49,787 nt of DNA from an uncultured Lachnospiraceae bacterium (lineage in GTDB: Bacteria; Bacillota; Clostridia; Lachnospirales; Lachnospiraceae): positions 183,973 through 233,759 of the forward strand of contig CAJTOO010000003.1 in assembly GCA_910577735.1 (NCBI GenBank), read 5' to 3'. Below, piece after piece: positions 35,522-44,534 of this stretch; positions within the stretch are counted from its first letter, which is position 1, and each line of letters begins with the position of its first letter. Both the position numbers and the translations under genes were made by a program. The notes below the pieces were generated by a model. The model did no database searches, was not told where the DNA came from, and saw nothing but the letters and a program-made list of their open reading frames with translations.

Positions 35522-37114
35522 TCATTCCATCCGGCCTGACAGAGAGAAATCCTGATAAAAAGAATCCAGAAAAGCCAGCCTGCCTTCTACATACTCATAA
35601 ATATACTCATCCTTCCACTTCTCACGCCCATGCTCTTCCCAGCGGATATAATTTCTGTCATAAGCCCCTGAGCCGTGAAGATAAGTAAATTCCTCATCCA
35701 GCATGGCAAACAGCCTCTCCTTAGAGAGCACATCCTTCCTGAGCTGCTGCCAGCGTTTTCGCGTAAGATTCTCAATCTCATCCGGATATCGCCTGTACAT
35801 TGCCTGTATATCAAAGCTCCACAGGGATGGATCCTGAATCCGTTCCGGATGATACAGCTTTCTGTCAAAATCTCCATCGTAAGTACTCTGGCCCCAGCTG
35901 AAATTAAGATCCCATGGAACTTTGATGATCTGATACTGCTGCGGCCCGTCACGCATGTACTCTGCCACGAAACAGATATTCTTTCTGGCATTATTATCTT
36001 CCGCCCATGTCAGCATCATAAAAATATTATAGTCTATAGCATTCTCCATATTCAGCAGGGAAGCCGCTTTATCATAATCTGTCACAACATCCGCGGCACA
36101 CACGTCCAGATACTCCTTGAGCGGCAGCCAGGTATCCCTGTCATATTCTTTGGGATATTTAATGTCGTAGGCCACACTCAGCCCAAAATCTTCTTCTATA
36201 CTTTCATCCGCAACCTGAAATCCATGACACTTATATAAGATATCATTTTTATCAAGTCCCAGCTCTTTTGCATCCATTCTTTCCACCAGACCATAAACAC
36301 CCATGTAGATATCGTTACAGAATACTTCCACATATTCCATTCTGGTGCCCTGATCTTTACGGACTGTATTATTGGCCGCCATATTCTGCCACACATCATA
36401 AGAAAACTTATTGTGAATCAGCCCGTCATCATCCCACAGGGCCACCATCACCCAGTCTTCATCATTTCGTAATCCAAAAAGCGATAACTTTTTTTCTAAT
36501 ACCAGTTTGTAACCCTGTTTGGGAAACCCTTTGGAACTGTCTCCCCTGGCAGAAACCTGACACCCGACAGCCTGATACTGCTTCCCCTTGGACTTCACAT
36601 CATGGGTCCACATTCTGGCATGGGAGACAGCGCCTTCTCTGTCAATATCCCTGCCATCTTCCGTCTCAATGACCATCACCGGCATCCCTGTAAATACCAC
36701 CTGGCAGCTATACCATGACGCACCGTCCGCACAGTACAGGGTAAAAGCATGTCCCTGGGCAATGGCCTCTGCATATTTCCCAAAATATTCATCTTCCAGC
36801 CAATATAAAGTGCCATCCCCGGAAGATAAAATGCCGTCCCATATCTTTTCGCCCATGTTCTGGGGCAGATAATACTTTTCCGTGATACCATCCCAGGCAA
36901 CTTCGTGGTCGTTGTAAGTAAGGGCCGGCCTGTGCCCGGCGTCCATACTGCCCTCCAGCTTTATAAGAAGCTCTTCCTGCGAGACGATATCTACTGCCAG
37001 ACACCGATTGCCTATACGAAAGGTAATCTCTCTCCAATTTACAAGCAGATACAAGAAGACAATCAATATAAGGATTTGTATGATTCTTTTGCTATAATAT
37101 CTCCTGCTCTTCAT
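35522..37114 (-). CDS. CotH-family protein, second copy
   Basis: 530 residues. The N-terminus is basic with one helix (RIIQILILIVFLYLLVNW, about 10-28). The CotH domain contains SKGFPKQGYKLVLEKK, DEDWVMVALWDDDGLIHNK, YVEVFCNDIYMGVYGLVERMD and the catalytic-type VPWDLNFSWGQ. It is distinct from the copy at 27513. It lies in the operon deacetylase-acyltransferase-CotH-VTC-DUF4956, starting 12 bp after the acyltransferase stop. A clear ribosome binding site at normal spacing is lacking; the upstream AAAGGG overlaps the previous stop codon, suggesting translational coupling. Confidence 0.88.
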   Translation of the reverse strand: MKSRRYYSKRIIQILILIVFLYLLVNWREITFRIGNRCLAVDIVSQEELLIKLEGSMDAGHRPALTYNDHEVAWDGITEKYYLPQNMGEKIWDGILSSGDGTLYWLEDEYFGKYAEAIAQGHAFTLYCADGASWYSCQVVFTGMPVMVIETEDGRDIDREGAVSHARMWTHDVKSKGKQYQAVGCQVSARGDSSKGFPKQGYKLVLEKKLSLFGLRNDEDWVMVALWDDDGLIHNKFSYDVWQNMAANNTVRKDQGTRMEYVEVFCNDIYMGVYGLVERMDAKELGLDKNDILYKCHGFQVADESIEEDFGLSVAYDIKYPKEYDRDTWLPLKEYLDVCAADVVTDYDKAASLLNMENAIDYNIFMMLTWAEDNNARKNICFVAEYMRDGPQQYQIIKVPWDLNFSWGQSTYDGDFDRKLYHPERIQDPSLWSFDIQAMYRRYPDEIENLTRKRWQQLRKDVLSKERLFAMLDEEFTYLHGSGAYDRNYIRWEEHGREKWKDEYIYEYVEGRLAFLDSFYQDFSLSGRME

Positions 37115-37126
37115 GCAATACGCTTT

Positions 37127-38014
37127 TCACCCTTTTTCCCGGATAACCCGCGCCGGAACGCCTGCTGCCACCTTGCCGGACTCCACATCCTGCAGGACTG
37201 CCGATCCGATGCCCACGATGGAATCTCTGCCCACACGGCACTGGTTCTTAATGATACTTCCCACCACCAGCGAATTCTCCTCTACTGTGACACTGCCATA
37301 AAGATGAGAGCAGATCAGGTTTACATTGTCCGCAATCCTGTTATTGTGCGCAATCAACGTACAGGGACCTATCTTGACACCATTTCCAATATAGGTATCG
37401 TCAATGGTGCCCCGCTCGATATCCACATGGCTGCTGATAAACACATCATCCCCAATCCACACACCGCCATAATGCCTGATCATGACTGACCGGTTTCCCT
37501 CTTTATAAGCGCCGAAACCATCTTCCCCAATCATGGTAAGCGCCTGAATCGTACACCTTTGTCCGATCCGTACCCGATTCTTAATCACCACATTATCGGA
37601 GATCACCGTATCGTCACCGATGACCACGTCTCCCGTGATAGAACAATTATGCCCGATTCTGACGTTTTTACCCAGTTTCACATGAGGCCCGACCACCGTG
37701 CCACGGCCAATGGGCTCCTCCTCTTCTTCCGGTATCGCAAAGAAGTGTTCAATCACAGAAAAAAAAGCCGCCTTGGAATTTCGGCATATAATCTGATTGG
37801 GCAGGGGAAGTTCCACGCCTTCCTGCACAATGGCCAGTGCAATATCCGGCATCCCTTCATGCCATCTGTCCGCAGATTTGATCCAGGTCAGCGTCCCCTC
37901 CCGATAAGCATCCAGAGAAGAAAAACCCTGCACCCTCTGCGGCGCCGCAATCTGCATACGATATTCCTCTTTCTCCCCGGCCAAAAAAGCCCCTATCTGC
38001 TCAACGTCTGTCAT
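37127..38014 (-). CDS. LpxD-like hexapeptide-repeat N-acyltransferase
   Basis: 295 residues. An N-terminal uridine-binding-like domain of about 100 residues precedes a long left-handed beta-helix of hexapeptide repeats (IGRGTVVGPHVKLGKNVRIG onward). Segments GEDGFGAYKEGN, ERGTIDDTYIGNGVKI and TLIAHNNRIADN align with LpxD, including the catalytic-type His in IAHN. LpxD acylates UDP-3-acyl-glucosamine in lipid A synthesis; a Gram-positive has no lipid A, so acetylation or acylation of a nucleotide amino sugar is more likely. Its start overlaps the deacetylase stop by 4 bp. Confidence 0.82.
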   Translation of the reverse strand: MTDVEQIGAFLAGEKEEYRMQIAAPQRVQGFSSLDAYREGTLTWIKSADRWHEGMPDIALAIVQEGVELPLPNQIICRNSKAAFFSVIEHFFAIPEEEEEPIGRGTVVGPHVKLGKNVRIGHNCSITGDVVIGDDTVISDNVVIKNRVRIGQRCTIQALTMIGEDGFGAYKEGNRSVMIRHYGGVWIGDDVFISSHVDIERGTIDDTYIGNGVKIGPCTLIAHNNRIADNVNLICSHLYGSVTVEENSLVVGSIIKNQCRVGRDSIVGIGSAVLQDVESGKVAAGVPARVIREKG

Positions 38015-38736
38015 ATATCTTCTTTCCTCAGAAATTCTTCCAGATCACGCAAATTATCACTCAAATCATCATAACACTGCCCGGCCCTGCTTGTACAGAA
38101 TCTTTTCAATTCTTCCGATGCACTTTGTTCCTTCTCGTCATACCAGAAGGGATGTGTCAGCACATGAAGCCTGTCATATTCCCCGCTCTCAATAATCTGC
38201 GCCACATCCTCCTCCCAGTTCCTTCTGGAATCTGTCACATACTTATGATTATGAAAAAACTCCGTGCCGTAACTGTTCACAATCCTGCCGCCGGCAATCT
38301 GATAATCCGCTTCCAGTGTGGTTTTAGAAGGCCTGTGCATGGAAAGACTTCTCACTTCCCGCCCCAGGCACTGCGATAACAGCGCCGCCTCCTGTTCCAT
38401 GGCCTGTACCAGATCAGACTTCCCGTCATACTTTACCTCGTCAAAATGCAGCCCCACAGCATGTCCCAGATTACAGATCCGCCGCAGATAGTCCTCATTC
38501 CTCTTAGAGAAAATATTATAGAAATTACTGCTCACCAACACAAAATAGGTGGAACTGACATTCATGTCATGTTCAATCTCAGCCATTTTGACAGCCTTTT
38601 CTATCTGCAGATCGATGTCATGTCGGATGATTACGCTTTTGTCTGCCTGCCGGTAATTGTGGTAGCCGCAGATGGTATAGTTATTTTTACGCAGCAGGGT
38701 GATCAGATCCCTGTATGCTTTGTAGGTAAATTTCAT
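38011..38736 (-). CDS. Polysaccharide deacetylase-like protein
   Basis: About 241 residues from MKFTYKAYR at 38736, with GGGAGG 10 nt upstream. IIRHDIDLQIEKA carries the metal-binding HD motif of the carbohydrate esterase 4-like NodB fold, VGLHFDEVKYDG supplies a second conserved His region, and LHVLTHPFWYDE the third. No signal peptide is visible, so it probably acts in the cytosol on an intermediate. The downstream acyltransferase, joined by a 4-bp overlap, suggests a deacetylate-then-reacylate step on one sugar. It is the first gene of the operon and has a long leader. Confidence 0.82.
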   Translation of the reverse strand: MKFTYKAYRDLITLLRKNNYTICGYHNYRQADKSVIIRHDIDLQIEKAVKMAEIEHDMNVSSTYFVLVSSNFYNIFSKRNEDYLRRICNLGHAVGLHFDEVKYDGKSDLVQAMEQEAALLSQCLGREVRSLSMHRPSKTTLEADYQIAGGRIVNSYGTEFFHNHKYVTDSRRNWEEDVAQIIESGEYDRLHVLTHPFWYDEKEQSASEELKRFCTSRAGQCYDDLSDNLRDLEEFLRKEDI

Positions 38737-38866
38737 TTTGGTTTTGCCTCCCTTTGGCAGTGGGTGCATGAGTACCGTCCCTTTCCGTCGCTTTTATGAA
38801 AAATTTGGACTTGTTTCACTGCCAGATTCCCATAAACCACAAATTGCCATAACATCATACCAACAT

Positions 38867-38896
38867 AGTATAGCATGTGATTCACAGTATGTGCAA
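38867..38896 (-). promoter_or_regulatory. Promoter of the deacetylase-CotH-VTC operon
   Basis: On the minus strand TTGCAC (38891-38896), an 18-nt spacer and TATACT (38867-38872) with an extended TGC. It predicts an untranslated leader of about 120 nt. It lies between the defence island and the glycan operon. Confidence 0.65.
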
Positions 38897-38942
38897 TGGC
38901 AATCAGTAGTGTCTAAACACTTAATACAGCGAATCAAATATC

Positions 38943-40361
38943 TCAACCTTCCCGCCCAATCACGCGCAAAACCGCCCCAACCAGTTTATCAATGTCCGTC
39001 TCCTTTTCCAGGACATCCCAATCATCCTTTAAATAGGCATACTTACTGTCAAGCTCTCCCCTGATCTCATCCATGATGGCCTTGGCAGCATATCCTGTAC
39101 TGCCCACAGGAATAATTCTCTTCCCCATCGCTTTTGAGATTTCAAATTCTTCCAGGCATCCAGTTGCGTTTATCACATCTTTGTCTGCCATTTTATTTCC
39201 AAATAAAAAGACACTGACTCCTGCCTCCTCAAGAATGGTTTGTCTATACTTTGTGCGGCTGGCCCTTTTATCATCAGGATTATCAATGTTTTGCGGAAAT
39301 GGCCTTAAACTTAAACATTCCTCCATATGTTTGTATTTATTCTCATAAATTTCACTTAATGCACCATTAATAATGGACGAACTAATCACACCTCTGCCAA
39401 ACCCTGATATTACCTTGTAACCATTCCTGACCAGTTCCTTTGCCAGCAAATAGGAAAACCTTTCAGCAGCCGCCTGATCCCAGGCGCCATCATATCTGTC
39501 GGCACTTCCTGCTATAAAGACATTCCTCCTTTTTACTGCTCTTTCCATGGTCTTTAATATATCCGTAATCTGGCTGTATTCATCCACAAGCACTGCCTGG
39601 ATGCCATACCTGCTTAAGTCCTCTTCCCTGAGCCTTTGCTTAATCTCCCGATAGTTAAATTCCTCATCCGTTTCCCCTGTTGTTTTTTCTAGTTTTTTGA
39701 AAAAACAATAATGATCCCGCTTATTCTCGCCAATCAAAGAATGAATCTGGCTGAGGACATAATCCAGATTGGGATCCTCAAAGCTGAATCCGATAAAAAG
39801 AAAGGTTTTGGAAACCAAATCTCCCTTTAACGCTGTCCGGAATAACGGCCTCTTACATTCATATGTTTCATAGTCATCTTTCGTCAGTACGGCATCGGCA
39901 GGAAAACTGACATCTCCATGCATTTTATATACAACAGCGTCCCTTCCGGGGACTGTAAACGCCAGCTGTTCCTGTGTAATCTTCACATCCGGTTTCCTGT
40001 TGCTCTCACGAAGTCCCTCTTCGAGCAGATGATCATAATTGGTCGTCCAATAGGTAGAGATGGGTAATCTGGTTACTATTTTCACATTTTCATTGGTCGA
40101 AGCGTCTTTTGAAAAGGCATCTACAATCGTCTGATTGATAGACCCGCGTGTGCTTCTCCGGTTGCGATAATACTGCGCTACAGAAACCAGGTCGTTTTCT
40201 TTCTCAACATCCAGATCTATCTCCTGCGCCAGCGGCCTGAGAAGGTTTTTCCAGTCCACATACCCGGACGGTCTGGATAATCCGGCGCCGGCAAATATTG
40301 CCGCATTTCCCTCCTGAATGGCTTTCGTGTAATTTCTAATCAATTCATTTGTGCTTGCCAT
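38943..40361 (-). CDS. thsA: ThsA-like SIR2-SLOG NADase (Thoeris effector)
   Basis: 472 residues from the ATG at 40361, with GAAAGG 7 nt upstream; an ATG six codons earlier is less likely. The N-terminal SIR2 domain (about 1-275) has IFAGAGLSRPSG, TTNYDHLL (N108, D110) and YKMHGDV (H148), the positions known to be essential in ThsA, where NAD is cleaved. The C-terminal SLOG domain (about 277-472) has VFIAGSADRYDGAWD, ISGFGRGVISS and a VFLFGNK strand, and in known ThsA binds the TIR-made cyclic ADP-ribose isomer. Domain order and length match Thoeris ThsA. It is the last gene of the operon with the TIR-TPR gene, 78 bp after the preceding stop. Confidence 0.9.
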   Translation of the reverse strand: MASTNELIRNYTKAIQEGNAAIFAGAGLSRPSGYVDWKNLLRPLAQEIDLDVEKENDLVSVAQYYRNRRSTRGSINQTIVDAFSKDASTNENVKIVTRLPISTYWTTNYDHLLEEGLRESNRKPDVKITQEQLAFTVPGRDAVVYKMHGDVSFPADAVLTKDDYETYECKRPLFRTALKGDLVSKTFLFIGFSFEDPNLDYVLSQIHSLIGENKRDHYCFFKKLEKTTGETDEEFNYREIKQRLREEDLSRYGIQAVLVDEYSQITDILKTMERAVKRRNVFIAGSADRYDGAWDQAAAERFSYLLAKELVRNGYKVISGFGRGVISSSIINGALSEIYENKYKHMEECLSLRPFPQNIDNPDDKRASRTKYRQTILEEAGVSVFLFGNKMADKDVINATGCLEEFEISKAMGKRIIPVGSTGYAAKAIMDEIRGELDSKYAYLKDDWDVLEKETDIDKLVGAVLRVIGREG

Positions 40362-40439
40362 AATACTACCTTTCTCCACATTTTAAATCATCGTTATCAT
40401 TTACTGACTTATAATTACAAAAACAGCTGCAAATCCATT

Positions 40440-42512
40440 CTACTGGATTCCTAAAAATTCCTTCAATCTGTCCTGCGGCATTTGGGGAAAGCCTTCAGGT
40501 ATGCCTAGCTTCCATTCACCATTTGCCTTCAGCAGAATCAACTCCCCGCATAAGAAGCCCTCTGTCTCTTCCCCCGATATGGTACCTGCCTTCCCAGTGA
40601 CCTGAAACCGCCCTGTCATATTTACCATATCCTCCAAAACAACCTCGCTGTCATATTTTGTAAAAAGGTAATCATTCATTATATTCATTTCATGCCCCGA
40701 AACGGCTGCAATCGAATAAGGCTCAAATTGTATCTTGTATTCCTCCCCATAACGCGCCACTAAATAACTTCTCAGTGACAATAATTCTTCCTGATAAAAA
40801 TCAGTATACACTGAAAGAAGTTCCTCCCGCTTCACCTCCACACCCAGTTCCCGACTCGTGATAGCCGGAACCAGTTTCACAAATTCCAGTTGTAAGGTAT
40901 CCATCAGCATATTCACGTCACAGGCCTGCAGCGCATTGATATAATCATCAATCACCCTCTGCCATGCTTCTCCCTCATTATATACTGATAAATCTAAAAT
41001 CTCATCTCCATCCTCTTCGGAAACTTTTTGATAATATGGCGCTCCTGACATAGTCATTTTGTTATAGAACAGATATGATGCAATAGTCTTCCACCGATCC
41101 TGATATATGCCTGCAAGAATATCCTCCCCCTGATTCTGGTATAATAGGGAAAGATATATGTACAGATCAATTGTATTTTTATCCTTTACACAAAGAATAC
41201 TTCGCCTGATATCCTCACTCTTTTTAAAATTATCCAATGCCTTTTGATCATTGTTCAGCATAGTGTAATATTTTCCTATATTATAGTAAGCCCTAGCTGT
41301 CTTGTTATGATTTACTCCATATATGTATTCCGACAAGTCCCTTGCTTTATCATAATACTCCAGACCGCCCTCCTGATCATGTCGTAAAAACATCAGCATA
41401 TCGCCATAATAGCCATATGTCTCCACCAAATCTGTACAGGGAAATTCGGTGTCTCCAAAGCCTTCCTGCATATGTATATTCTCTTCCATCAAAGAAAACG
41501 CCTTTTCTGTCTCCATGCATTTTCCCAAAAAATAGGCATATGCTACGTTTGTTTTCGCAAGGATTCCTTCTGCCTCCTCCCCAATCCTCTCCTGGCAGAT
41601 AAACAGGCTTGTTTCATACCATTTTCTGGCTTCTTCCCTTCCGTCCTCATCAAATGCTACCATCGCATAATTATTGGCCATATCTAAAGAAAGCACTGCC
41701 AGACAACGGTATACAAATACGTCATAAGTATCCTTATCCTGTTGACTCAGATAATCCTGCAGTGATAACATATCATCCCATGTAAACGTTTCATCCTGCG
41801 CCTGCATATACATCTCCATCAGCCTATATACTGCGCGGATAGCATACGCATACTCACCAAGTTCATAACTGACGAGCATTTGTGTCCGATTGGTCACAAT
41901 CCATATCGAGGCAGGCGGATTCGCGGTAACTACCGTACGCGCATCTTCCAGACACTGTTCGAATCTGCCCGTCACATAATCATAATAAACGATAGCAGAG
42001 AGTACCGCCTGCGTGGGTATACCGGTTTCTCCATACAGCTTCTTCATGGCCACATAGGCGCTGTTCAGATACTCATAGCCCTCTTCATGCTTCCCCATAT
42101 CAAGGCAGAGACATCCCAGCGCATTATTGATTGCCGCTGTCTCATAATCATCTTCTGTATATTTGTTCTCTTCCTTCAGCTCCAGGAAAAGGCTATAAGC
42201 TTCCCCATATTCCATTCCCTGCCATCTGGTAAGCGCGGTATCATACCTTTCATCCTCTGTATAAAGCTGACACACAAAAAATATCTGATCCCTGGTCATG
42301 ATGTCTATGATATCATCCATCTTGACGGCAGGACTATCGTCAGCGCCGGTTCTATCGCTCGTATTTGCCCTATCCTGCATGATGATCCCAGCAGCCTTGT
42401 CAGGCATCTTAGCTCCACTGCCACAGACATAAACAGCCGCACACAACAAAATACAACTCAGTACACTGAGTCCTCTCCCTTTTATACTTACACGCCAGTC
42501 ATCCCTTTTCAT
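40440..42512 (-). CDS. Membrane-anchored TPR protein, paralogue of the TIR-TPR ectodomain
   Basis: 690 residues. A basic N-terminus and one helix at about 14-32 precede a long, probably extracytoplasmic, region. TPR-type helices run from about 85 to 480; the unit NNALGCLCLDMGKHEEGYEY is closely similar to NNSLGCLYLDMGKYEEAYDF of the TIR-TPR protein. The C-terminal part (about 520-690) is different: a helical region and a beta-rich end finishing GEWKLGIPEGFP, resembling small NTF2-like or lipoprotein domains. No catalytic motif was seen. Its ATG overlaps the TIR-TPR stop as ATGA. It may pair with the TIR-TPR protein as a co-sensor. Confidence 0.85.
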   Translation of the reverse strand: MKRDDWRVSIKGRGLSVLSCILLCAAVYVCGSGAKMPDKAAGIIMQDRANTSDRTGADDSPAVKMDDIIDIMTRDQIFFVCQLYTEDERYDTALTRWQGMEYGEAYSLFLELKEENKYTEDDYETAAINNALGCLCLDMGKHEEGYEYLNSAYVAMKKLYGETGIPTQAVLSAIVYYDYVTGRFEQCLEDARTVVTANPPASIWIVTNRTQMLVSYELGEYAYAIRAVYRLMEMYMQAQDETFTWDDMLSLQDYLSQQDKDTYDVFVYRCLAVLSLDMANNYAMVAFDEDGREEARKWYETSLFICQERIGEEAEGILAKTNVAYAYFLGKCMETEKAFSLMEENIHMQEGFGDTEFPCTDLVETYGYYGDMLMFLRHDQEGGLEYYDKARDLSEYIYGVNHNKTARAYYNIGKYYTMLNNDQKALDNFKKSEDIRRSILCVKDKNTIDLYIYLSLLYQNQGEDILAGIYQDRWKTIASYLFYNKMTMSGAPYYQKVSEEDGDEILDLSVYNEGEAWQRVIDDYINALQACDVNMLMDTLQLEFVKLVPAITSRELGVEVKREELLSVYTDFYQEELLSLRSYLVARYGEEYKIQFEPYSIAAVSGHEMNIMNDYLFTKYDSEVVLEDMVNMTGRFQVTGKAGTISGEETEGFLCGELILLKANGEWKLGIPEGFPQMPQDRLKEFLGIQ

Positions 42513-44395
42513 AACCCTGAATCCTCTTCTGTTTCAACAACCTGTGCCCATTGCAGCAGCTGATCAATCAGCCCGCTCTCCATCTCGAGTCCATCGCAGA
42601 TTTCCTTCGCGTGTTCCAAAGCATCTTGTGCTTTCTCCTGATTACCGCCGGCCTCATAAGCTTTTGCAAGATTGGCATAATATATGGCTGTACTCGTATA
42701 ATCGATGCCCAATATATTCTTCCTGATCTCTATTGCCTGTTCAAAAAGCGTGACGGCTGTCTCATAATCTGCGATGTCATAATAATACAGCCCAAAAGCG
42801 TTATATGCCGCGGCAGTCTGCGGATGGTTCTCTCCATAGGAAGCGATTGACAAATCGTTTGCCTTTTCATAATAAGATTCGGCCTGCTCCTCCTCTCCCG
42901 CAAGATGCAGCAAATCTCCATATACATCATAAACTTCCACCAGACCGGGATACTGATCCTCCTCAAACCCGAATAAATTAAAGGGTATTTTCACAGCCCG
43001 GTCTATGCAATCCAGCCCTCTCCTGATTTCCCGCCTGTGTCCATACACAACCGCCAGATTCTTATAAGTCTGCGCCGTAATCAAGCTGTTATCGCCTATG
43101 TAAACATTTTCCAGACAAATCGTCAGCGCCTGATTAAAAGCCCGCCTGGCCTTATTGCATTCTCCCATATGGAGATACACGCTTCCCTTGGCATTGTATG
43201 TCAAAGCCACCCATCTGCTGGCATTGCTATAATACTCTCTCTCCCCTTCCTCTAGTTCAGAGCCATATACATAATCCGTGAGCTTCTCTGCAAGCTCACC
43301 ATTCTTCTCTATGTCGCTGTATAATCCAAGCACTTCATCATAAATGTCCAGAGCCTCTTTCCACTGCCCGCGCTCGTCCAGAATCTTTGCCTGCAGATGC
43401 TTTACCGCACTGACAACTGTCTTATCTTCTGCCGCATCAGTATCATCCAGAATTGCCTGACAGGTCTTTAACGCCGTTGCAAAGTCTCCTGTATAATAAT
43501 CGTGCTGCGCGATAGAATACTGGACCGCCCTGGCTTCCAGACTCCTTCTTCCATAAGCTTTCCGAAAGGTTATATAGGCACTGTTAAGAAAGTCATAAGC
43601 CTCTTCATATTTACCCATGTCCAAGTACAGACAGCCCAGACTGTTATTAACCTTAGCCATCTCCACATCATACTGCGGAATCTGCTCACTCATCTCGTCA
43701 TGCGCCGCAAGGATATCCCGCTGCGCCCGGTTATAGTCTAATCTCTTCCAGCTATACAGACCCTGCTCATACTGATGGCTGGCATTGTTAAGTTCCATGA
43801 CCAGATGATCATTAAATTCTTCGTCAAACGAAAGCGGCTCATGATTCCGCCTGCTTGCACAGCCTGCCAGCCACACAATCATACAGACTGCAGCCAGCAT
43901 ACAAGCCGCAAGTCCAGCTCTTTTTATGCTGCTGCCAAACAGGTGATGATAAAGAAAGTGGCGTCGTTTTCCAAGATATCCGGCAAGCTTTTTCACCGCG
44001 GCATCCAAATACAAAGAATGATACTCAACCCCATTGTAATAACCAAGCCCACGCATAGACTCCGGAAGATTCTCTTCATCGCGCCATGATAAATCGCCAG
44101 CCTGATAGACTGGAATAATGGTTTTATGAAATTTTCTGGCGTATTCTATCTCCCAGCGGACCCAGTCATTTTCTTCTCCGCACTGCTCTAACGCGCCCGG
44201 CGGCAAGACGAGGACTACTTTGTCGCACTTTTTGATTCTTTCTATCAGCTGCTCATCGAATCGTCCCTCCCGCAGATTGTCTGCATCCAGGAAAGCAGCT
44301 ATGGCATATCGATTCTGCAGTTGTTTTTTAAGAATTTTCGCCATTTCGAGCCCGCCGTTACGTCGGCGGTAACTTATGAATACTTTGTATCTCAT
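42509..44395 (-). CDS. TIR-transmembrane-TPR protein (candidate ThsB-type signal generator)
   Basis: 628 residues. An N-terminal TIR domain (about 1-140) begins KVFISYRRRNG, followed by LDADNLREG and the alpha-C helix NDWVRWEIEYAR, in which E82 fits the TIR catalytic Glu. A basic stretch (GKRRHFLYHH, 142-151) leads to one helix at about 159-179, ending LAGC. Residues beyond 180 form about eight TPR-like repeats of the 42-residue kinesin-light-chain type. The positive-inside rule puts TIR in the cytosol and TPRs outside. GAGGGA lies 8 nt before the ATG. In Thoeris, ThsB is a small soluble TIR protein, so this fusion is unusual. Confidence 0.85.
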   Translation of the reverse strand: MRYKVFISYRRRNGGLEMAKILKKQLQNRYAIAAFLDADNLREGRFDEQLIERIKKCDKVVLVLPPGALEQCGEENDWVRWEIEYARKFHKTIIPVYQAGDLSWRDEENLPESMRGLGYYNGVEYHSLYLDAAVKKLAGYLGKRRHFLYHHLFGSSIKRAGLAACMLAAVCMIVWLAGCASRRNHEPLSFDEEFNDHLVMELNNASHQYEQGLYSWKRLDYNRAQRDILAAHDEMSEQIPQYDVEMAKVNNSLGCLYLDMGKYEEAYDFLNSAYITFRKAYGRRSLEARAVQYSIAQHDYYTGDFATALKTCQAILDDTDAAEDKTVVSAVKHLQAKILDERGQWKEALDIYDEVLGLYSDIEKNGELAEKLTDYVYGSELEEGEREYYSNASRWVALTYNAKGSVYLHMGECNKARRAFNQALTICLENVYIGDNSLITAQTYKNLAVVYGHRREIRRGLDCIDRAVKIPFNLFGFEEDQYPGLVEVYDVYGDLLHLAGEEEQAESYYEKANDLSIASYGENHPQTAAAYNAFGLYYYDIADYETAVTLFEQAIEIRKNILGIDYTSTAIYYANLAKAYEAGGNQEKAQDALEHAKEICDGLEMESGLIDQLLQWAQVVETEEDSGL

Positions 44396-44445
44396 TTTGG
44401 GATTCCCTCATAACCAACACCGTTCTGACTATCTCTGTAAATTTA

Positions 44446-44454
44446 ATTATAACA
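44446..44454 (-). promoter_or_regulatory. Extended -10 promoter of the TIR-TPR/ThsA operon
   Basis: On the minus strand TGT-TATAAT (TATAAT at 44446-44451). No good -35 lies 17 nt upstream, as is usual for extended -10 promoters. It lies just past the terminator of the upstream operon and about 50 bp before the TIR-TPR start. Confidence 0.65.
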
Positions 44455-44475
44455 CTAAATTTCTTTTACTCATAG

Positions 44476-44517
44476 AAAAAAGCATTTACTTTATACTGTG
44501 AAAGTAAATGCTTTTTT
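44476..44517. terminator. Strong bidirectional terminator between the two defence operons
   Basis: A 17-bp stem: AAAAAGCATTTACTTT region (44476-44492) pairs with AAAGTAAATGCTTTTT region (44501-44517), 8-nt loop ATACTGTG. The A/T tails make it work in both directions. It is 18 bp past the stop of the 44535 TPR gene. Confidence 0.9.
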
Positions 44518-44534
44518 TGATTTTTCAACTGTCT

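Noticed and set aside
38943..40361. Plain sirtuin deacetylase
   Set aside because: The SLOG domain at the C-terminus and ThsA-like length and catalytic positions point to ThsA; ordinary sirtuins lack SLOG.
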